Of a stretch of 64,000 bases of DNA, positions 58,322-64,000 are shown one piece after another (position 1 is the first letter of the stretch; each line of letters begins with the position of its first letter). Source of the DNA: Stropharia rugosoannulata. Its lineage: Eukaryota > Basidiomycota > Agaricomycetes > Agaricales > Strophariaceae. The notes below the pieces were generated by a model. It worked only from the letters and a program-made list of their open reading frames with translations. It made no database searches and was not told where the DNA came from. Location of the stretch: contig JANCIK010000008.1 in NCBI GenBank assembly GCA_028532985.1, positions 434,001 through 498,000 of the forward strand. The letters run 5' to 3'. A program made the translations under genes and the position numbers.

Positions 58322-60807
58322 ATGTGGCTTCTCGTTACTCTTGTCTCGTTGGCTCTGCGACAGGTCACCTCAACAGTGACTCCCTCTGCGAGCAGCGTAG
58401 GCTTCGACTTGACCTTCCTCTTCCAAAATGATCTGAACTGTGAGTATCCACTCTGTCAGTTCATGCGTACGATAATGATAGTCGCACAGGGCCCGCTGCT
58501 CCTGAACATGCAGGAACGATCTTCATTAGCAAGGCTATGAACAATGCCGACGCGACAAAGGCATGCCAGGCTCTAAGCGAGGACCTCCTCCCAACGACTG
58601 GCGAACTCTTCAAGTCGGACATAACCTCCCTTTTGAGCTATCTTGCACTGGAGGGGAGCACCCAAGGACAGCTGGTGCGAGTTGCCTCAAGCCCTGCGCG
58701 TTTGTGCTCTGCTATCGCACTAGACGGCACTATTCACTCCGTGAGCTGTGACGCGCACATGCCTACATTCTGCTCGCAGCAGGCACCGTATAAGACAAAC
58801 ACGCAAACGGATCTGAGCACCCAGTTCCAGGTCCAGGTGAAGTCGAAGAAACTGACTGTTCTCGGGTGAAATCTTTCACACTTCAAGTACCTTCCGCAGA
58901 TTACTGATGTGTATGCAGAACGCGGGATGCATTATCCTTCCGATTCATTGGTATCCCCTATGCGGACCCTTTTGAGCGGTTCACATACTCTACTCCTTTC
59001 AGTAGTGCGGCTAATATTACTGCACTGAATTATGGTTCTCCATGTTTGCAACCTGGATACGGTAGTGAGGACTGCCTCTTCCTGAACATCTATACCCCAT
59101 TCCTTCCCCAAGATTCGACGAAGTCGAAGAATCTACGCCCAGTTATGTTTTGGATACATGGCGGAGGATTCACTGGAGGCGAAGGAAGCGATGGAGTGTA
59201 TGATGGAGGCAACCAAGCAAGTCGCAGTGACGTTGTAGTTGTTTCCATAAACTACCGGTGAGTTCTTCTTTCGCAAGTCGGGCTTGTGGGACTTATGCTA
59301 TACAGTTTGGGCACCCTTGGCTTCTTAGCTCTCAACGACGGAGTCACTAACGGTAATTTCGGGATCGCAGACCAGGTGAGTCCATACAGTATGTAAAACA
59401 CGACTCGGTACTGACATCTGGACCCCCTATTAGGTCACCGCCCTCCAGTGGGTCCACGACCACATTGCGGACTTCGGTGGTGATCCATCGCGAATTACGA
59501 TTCATGGGCAGTCAGCTGGTGCCGGGTCTGTCCGTGCGCTTCTTGCAACCAAGCCTGCATTTGGTCTCTTCCAGGGCGCAATCGCTCAAAGCAACCTCGG
59601 CGGATTTGGCTACGCAACAACATATACAGAGTACATATCCATTGCTGATGAGTGGGCCCAGTTTGGGGAGGGAACTGTTGCGGCTGTCGGGTGCAGCGGC
59701 AACCAGGGGGGTGCTCTACTTACTTGCTTGAGAAATGCCAATGCGGTGGACCTGATTAATGCACCGAATGCGCCCAGGTGAGAAGAGTTTTTCATGGGAG
59801 TATAGTAGCGGGCTGACGAGTACCTCTTTTTACTCTCACTAATCTTACGCAGATATGTTGTCGTAGATGGCAAATTCATAACAACTGACCATTTAGAGCT
59901 AAACGGATCAGGTCCTACTGCAAATGCCCATGTCATGTTCGGGTGGATGAGGGACGATGGAACTGACTTCATTGGTTCTTTCCCCACCGCGACGACTACC
60001 CTAACAGAGGCGCTATTGGGAGCTGGGTGAGTTCTTGCTCTATGGTGGGCGAATTACTACTTACCTGCTTTTTGCAGTCTCAGCTCGAACGTTACTGGTG
60101 AAGTGGTAACATCCTCATTATTCCCTATGCCTACCTCGGGGAACGCTACCTGGAACTTATTTAATCTGACTAGTCGAATTGGAACAGACGGGGAGTTCAG
60201 GTACGTTGTCCACCTAGTGCATTTATATATTCTCCTAACGACACTCTCGCTCAGGTGCATAGATCAAGCTACTCTTATCGCAGCGGCGAAACACAAAGTC
60301 TTCCAGTCGGTTCACGCGTATCAGTTTGATCGCAGCTTCGGGGGGTATGAACCTATACCCGGCACATGTAACCCTCCAGCTACAGCGGAGTTCCCGAATG
60401 GTGACCCAAGTTTACCATATTTCAGGTTGGTGTGTTTCAGCTCCACAGATCCCAATTGACCTATTTTTCTTAGATGCCACTCTGGTGAACTCAACTATAT
60501 GTTTGGAACTCTCGGGCAAGGCGCGATACCCTTCCGTGATTGGGACGACCTGGTTCTCTCACAAGTCAGCGTTGACATATGGGGAGCGTTTGCGCGCACG
60601 TTCGACCCCACTCCCTCCAGTGCATTCCTCAATGCACGGGGCTACACAAATACTACCGCCGCTCTACGCCGTGTTGGGCCTTGGGAGGCAGTCACGCCTA
60701 CGGCCCAGACTCCTCTCAGGATCATGGATGTTCCGCTGAGTAACTCTCCATGGATAGACCAGGAGCAGTGTGCGTTTTTGGGGTATCCTTCTACAATGTT
60801 CGAGTAG
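58322..60807 (+). CDS. Secreted type-B carboxylesterase/lipase, copy 2
   Basis: A predicted 682-aa tandem paralog of the preceding gene with nine exons at equivalent positions: 58322-58439, 58490-58865, 58919-59257, 59306-59375, 59434-59777, 59853-60026, 60078-60200, 60255-60425 and 60474-60807. I chose the ATG at 58322 because MWLLVTLVSLALRQVTST aligns with the start of copy 1 and fits the TATA box. It keeps the N-terminal Cys module (KACQA, LCSAIALDG, VSCDAHMPTFCSQ), SEDCLFLNIYTPF, WIHGGGFTGG, HGQSAGAGS, GWMRDDGTDF and CHSGELNYMFG. Exons 3-9 have identical lengths to copy 1; the introns differ in sequence. A recent tandem duplication with retained function is the simplest view. Convergent with the laccase, stop codons 173 bp apart. 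Confidence 0.9.
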
Positions 60808-60980
60808 GCCTTACAGTAAGTAAAAGAAAATGCAGTATTCCCGTAAAACCAAAATTCTGTTTATTTGCTGGTCTGATCCCAGCCTTAAATACCATTACAA
60901 CAAGAGGATGATGTAGCGTCAATATATCGTTATAATCTCAGAAACTCTTCTATTACTCCGCCGCTATACGGGCACATGAT

Positions 60981-63228
60981 TTAATTGAATGTTTGAGCGG
61001 GGAGGGCATTGAATGTGGGGCAAAGGTTGTCCCATGCAGCTTTGATTATAGACAGCAGTCAGAATAAAGACAATAGAACAATATGCGACGCTTACCTGGC
61101 GTGTTTTCAGCCGCAATGCCATCGACGTCTTCAGCCAGGACGACGGCAAGACCCCTTCATAATGTATTAGCTATACAAGGCCAAATGTTTAGTAGACCCG
61201 CTCGAGCAGACTCACTTGTCAAGATGCCAGTCAATGTGGCTAATGACTTTGCGTCAGGAGTTATACTGATGGGGAACATAATAAGACACACCAGTGAAGA
61301 ATCCAAGGGCCAGAGTTGTCTGTCCGGAAGCGAATGGTCACATTGTCTGTAGTAGCACCTCCGGTACTGACGACGTCACGGCGAACAGGGTTGTCATAGT
61401 TGTAGGTGGCATTTCCGGCGCTGCGGACAACGGAGAAGGCATGACCGTGCAGGTGGAAGGGGTGCTAAGAACACTCATTGTAAGTTCTGCGGTATATATT
61501 TGATACATTGATTAGAATATTCTTACCGGTGCACCAATGGTACCTCCAGGAATGTTGATCTCGATAGTACTGTTCTTAGGCAAAGGATAAACAGACCCGG
61601 GCGGCAGGAGCTCCTGCGCCGTGCGGGCGCCACTGATAATCTGGAGAAGAACAGGCACGGTCGGAGGAACGAATGAAGCGTTGTTCACGGTGAATTGACC
61701 TCCTGAGAAATTAATTACTAGGGGGAGGGTAACGTCTGCACTTCCTGCACCGGGTGTTCCGGGAGCAGCGGCTGAGTTCGGGGTTGATGGGGAAGTGAGC
61801 GGGTGGAGATTTGTCTCTACGAGCGGCTGCTGGCTCGTTGTCTGAGCGGTTGTGGGATCTGCGACGGGTGCGGTATCGTAACGAAGGATGGCAGAGTTCA
61901 CGCCGCTAGTGAAACCGGAGGGTCCAATGTTAGGAAGAGAGCGCACCCAGTAGTTGGAAATGTTCTGATTGGCGTTGAGGATGAAGGAGTAGCGTTGTCC
62001 AGCAAATATTTGGATAGAGTCCACTACGAGTGGCTCTACATTCTGTCCGTCGACTTCAATAATAGTCTGGTGAGTTGTTGTCAGTGATATCGTGTATGCA
62101 AGGAAGCAATTAATATTCACCATCAGATGCTGGTCGATAGAGAAAGTAAAGTTGGGATCGCATGAAATAGAAACGAGACGGAAGCGGTAGCGCTTGTTCT
62201 GGGTGACACTGATAACCGCAAGGGGCGATGTGGGAGTGGCAGAATTGCGTCCCAGTCCATTGATTAGAGTGGCATCAGATTTAGGAGGCCCGGCGGCCGC
62301 TCCAAGAACTGGGGCAACTGTGTGATACCTTCAATTATGCGCAAAAGTAAGCCTCAATATATAATTTCCAAAGGGGCAATCGTACCAGTCCGCAAGCGTG
62401 ATGACCGTCGAATCTTTGAACCAAGATTAGTACTTTTGTCTCTTTTGTCATTGTTATTCTCACCATCGTCTACGTCGTACCTTATGAAAGTATTAGCCTC
62501 ACAGGAAACTATATCATATATAATCCAATGATACTCACAGTGACAGGTATGGGTCGTTGGGGTCGTAAATTACCAGAGCACCTCGCAAACCATCGCAGTA
62601 TTGAGTCGCTACGGCAGTGTGTGAATTATTGTACGAGATTCGGCCGAAACAATGCCTTACAATAGTGGGAGTGATACCAGAATGTCCCAGCCTGACCGAC
62701 AGCTTGGAACTGGTAGTTGAAAGAGTCTCCAGGGGTAATAGGACATTGGGTGACACCGACAGGGCCGTCTGCCCACGCAGTTCCTGCTTGGAACAAGCCA
62801 TGCCAGTGCTGGATACAATAATTTCAGTAAGATGAAAAATAGTTTTTGATATGTTGAACGTACAATACTGGTGCTCGTAAGCATCGTTGTGTCGTTCAAC
62901 TGGTTCACAACATTGAGATTGAATGTATCCCCCTGTAGTCACGTTTAGCGGATACAGTACATGCATTGTAATGGCTTTGCTTGCTCACTGTGTTGCCTGT
63001 GATAAGAGGTCCAGGGAAAGTCACCCCGTTCTCAACGCCGCCGGCGAGGACCGCTCTAATAGATTGTGTTAGACAACATGGAAGCAGAGAATGCTTAGAC
63101 ACGAACGAGCGACTGAAGCCATCAGGGCTTATATTCTCGTTCTGAATGAAAAGGCTAGTGCTTGGCCCAACGGCGCCGTAGACGACAGATGCGAGATAGA
63201 GACCGAAGACTTTCAAAAAGGCACCCAT
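60981..63228 (-). CDS. Laccase (multicopper oxidase)
   Basis: A predicted 527-aa protein, normal laccase length, from 13 exons (- strand): 63107-63228, 62989-63055, 62864-62932, 62661-62808, 62539-62608, 62464-62480, 62386-62413, 62121-62328, 61527-62066, 61292-61464, 61216-61239, 61096-61154 and 60981-61039. All phases agree, including a 17-nt exon. All four copper signatures are present: [16 protein letters not shown] (L1), [19 protein letters not shown] (L2), [15 protein letters not shown] (L3) and [19 protein letters not shown] (L4). The residue ten after the L4 Cys is Leu, the class linked to medium redox potential. The start [14 protein letters not shown] gives a signal peptide; an ATG 45 bp upstream lies too close to the TATA box. 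It oxidises phenols with O2 outside the cell. The loop rich in Ser/Pro/Ala near 61750-61830 is somewhat unusual. Confidence 0.93.
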
Positions 63229-63284
63229 TGAGACAATGAGTTGAGGACACAGCTGTGCTGAGGCATAAGGCATAACTTTGAATA

Positions 63285-63292
63285 CTTATATA
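63285..63292 (-). promoter_or_regulatory. TATA box of the laccase gene
   Basis: On the minus strand it reads TATATAAG, 57-64 bp upstream of the chosen ATG. This supports the start at 63228 over the in-frame ATG at 63273. Confidence 0.55.
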
Positions 63293-63299
63293 CTGCTTT

Positions 63300-64000
63300 T
63301 CGCATTCTACTCACGGAGCTACATCTATTTTTTCTCATGAACGCTTGAAGGAATTTAACAATGTCCATGTGGCAGATAGGAAAGAGAAAATGGGATTAGC
63401 ACTTGTGCGAGCGTCTTCAACGGCTGTGATTTCTACCAAAACGTAGTTACTCCGAATGCACCGCTTAGCTGCTTTGTCCGTTAACTGCGTGTGAGACGGT
63501 TATCAATCGCAAAGTCTCCTACAAAGGCGGATTGATATTTAAATTTTAAAAGCTATCTAAAAGGAAATCAGTTTATGGATCCACCTCGAAGCATAATTTG
63601 AGGCTAAGCTCCCTTGACAAGTGAATTAAGGGGCCCATGCAAGGCCCACTAGTATGATTTTCCATGTTACCACCTAATTGACTCAAGACCATTGCTCCTG
63701 TACAGTTTAGGTTAGGCTAGGTTAGGCTGTGCCAACATGTCATCGGCATCTCCTCCACGCATTCAGCCAGGCCCGCCTTGCTTATTTGCATTCTAGGCGC
63801 TCGCCTGGATTTTTCTCACGTAAAAATAGATTCATTTTAGGTTGTTGCGTTTCAGTGTGTGTGAAAGTCCTTGTGTTAATGTTCCATGAAAAGCGCAGGA
63901 GCTAAACAGTGGTGCAGAAAGAAGGACATAGTATTGTTTTATTATGATGCTTTCACTGAAGGTGAATTAGTTAAAGATTGGCAGCTCCAAACATAATCGA
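63300..64000. other. Upstream region of the laccase gene
   Basis: AT-rich sequence without a gene. It should contain the laccase promoter; I did not recognise specific response elements with confidence. A few TTAGG-like words near 63706-63727 look coincidental. Confidence 0.5.

Noticed and set aside
63226..63273. Upstream in-frame ATG at 63273 as laccase start
   Set aside because: It lies only 12 bp from the TATA box and would put 15 residues before a good signal peptide.
63706..63727. TTAGG-like words resembling a telomere repeat
   Set aside because: Only three or four imperfect units, no GGG, and normal genes lie directly beside them; probably coincidental.

Overview
The window reads as nuclear DNA of an agaricomycete (mushroom-forming basidiomycete). 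The evidence is many 45-60 nt GT-AG introns, HET-domain genes of the basidiomycete type, a Plavaka-class DNA transposon, an F-box gene with a coiled coil, and a laccase next to two secreted type-B carboxylesterases. No prokaryotic operons, rRNA, convincing tRNA or CRISPR were seen. Exon structures below were rebuilt by eye from splice sites and reading-frame continuity. Family names come from remembered motifs, not a search.

Layout: (1) 1-4.5 kb is repeats, including two adjacent TA-flanked inverted-repeat elements. (2) Four paralogous HET genes, all on the + strand, lie at 4.5-6.8, 35.0-37.3, 43.5-45.8 and 47.1-49.4 kb. Each has the same exon plan, five short leader exons and one long HET exon. 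Copies 1 and 4 are intact. Copies 2 and 3 carry 2-nt and 4-nt frameshifting insertions and also show altered leader introns. (3) 8.573-26.291 kb is a complete-looking Plavaka-type element with 17-bp inverted ends and a TA duplication. It holds a 918-aa transposase in eight exons, a divergently transcribed 679-aa companion gene that is broken by a 285-bp MITE, and two small coiled-coil genes. (4) Nested in the fourth intron of the transposase is a second element of about 8.9 kb (12.450-21.355 kb). Its ends begin with the same bases, CATCAGGAA. It has no recognisable transposase and carries three spliced genes: an intact 511-aa Fe(II)/2-oxoglutarate dioxygenase-like gene resembling fungal TET/JBP proteins, an intact F-box-like gene of 358 aa, and a DUF6532-like gene with one in-frame TGA. 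It also has an 803-bp tandem duplication and T-rich subterminal repeats. (5) 26.3-34.9 and 37.4-43.4 kb are repeat-rich, pyrimidine-rich filler between HET copies. (6) 52.4-63.3 kb is an ordinary gene block: F-box protein, two tandem esterases, and a laccase convergent with the second esterase.

How parts fit: the HET cluster looks like a young birth-and-death family of self/non-self recognition genes spread by segmental duplication among repeats. The nested element looks like a non-autonomous cargo element that could be moved by a Plavaka-type transposase. If its dioxygenase is a DNA-modifying TET/JBP enzyme, this would be a modifier gene travelling on Plavaka-like termini. The esterase-laccase block fits secreted degradation of plant material.
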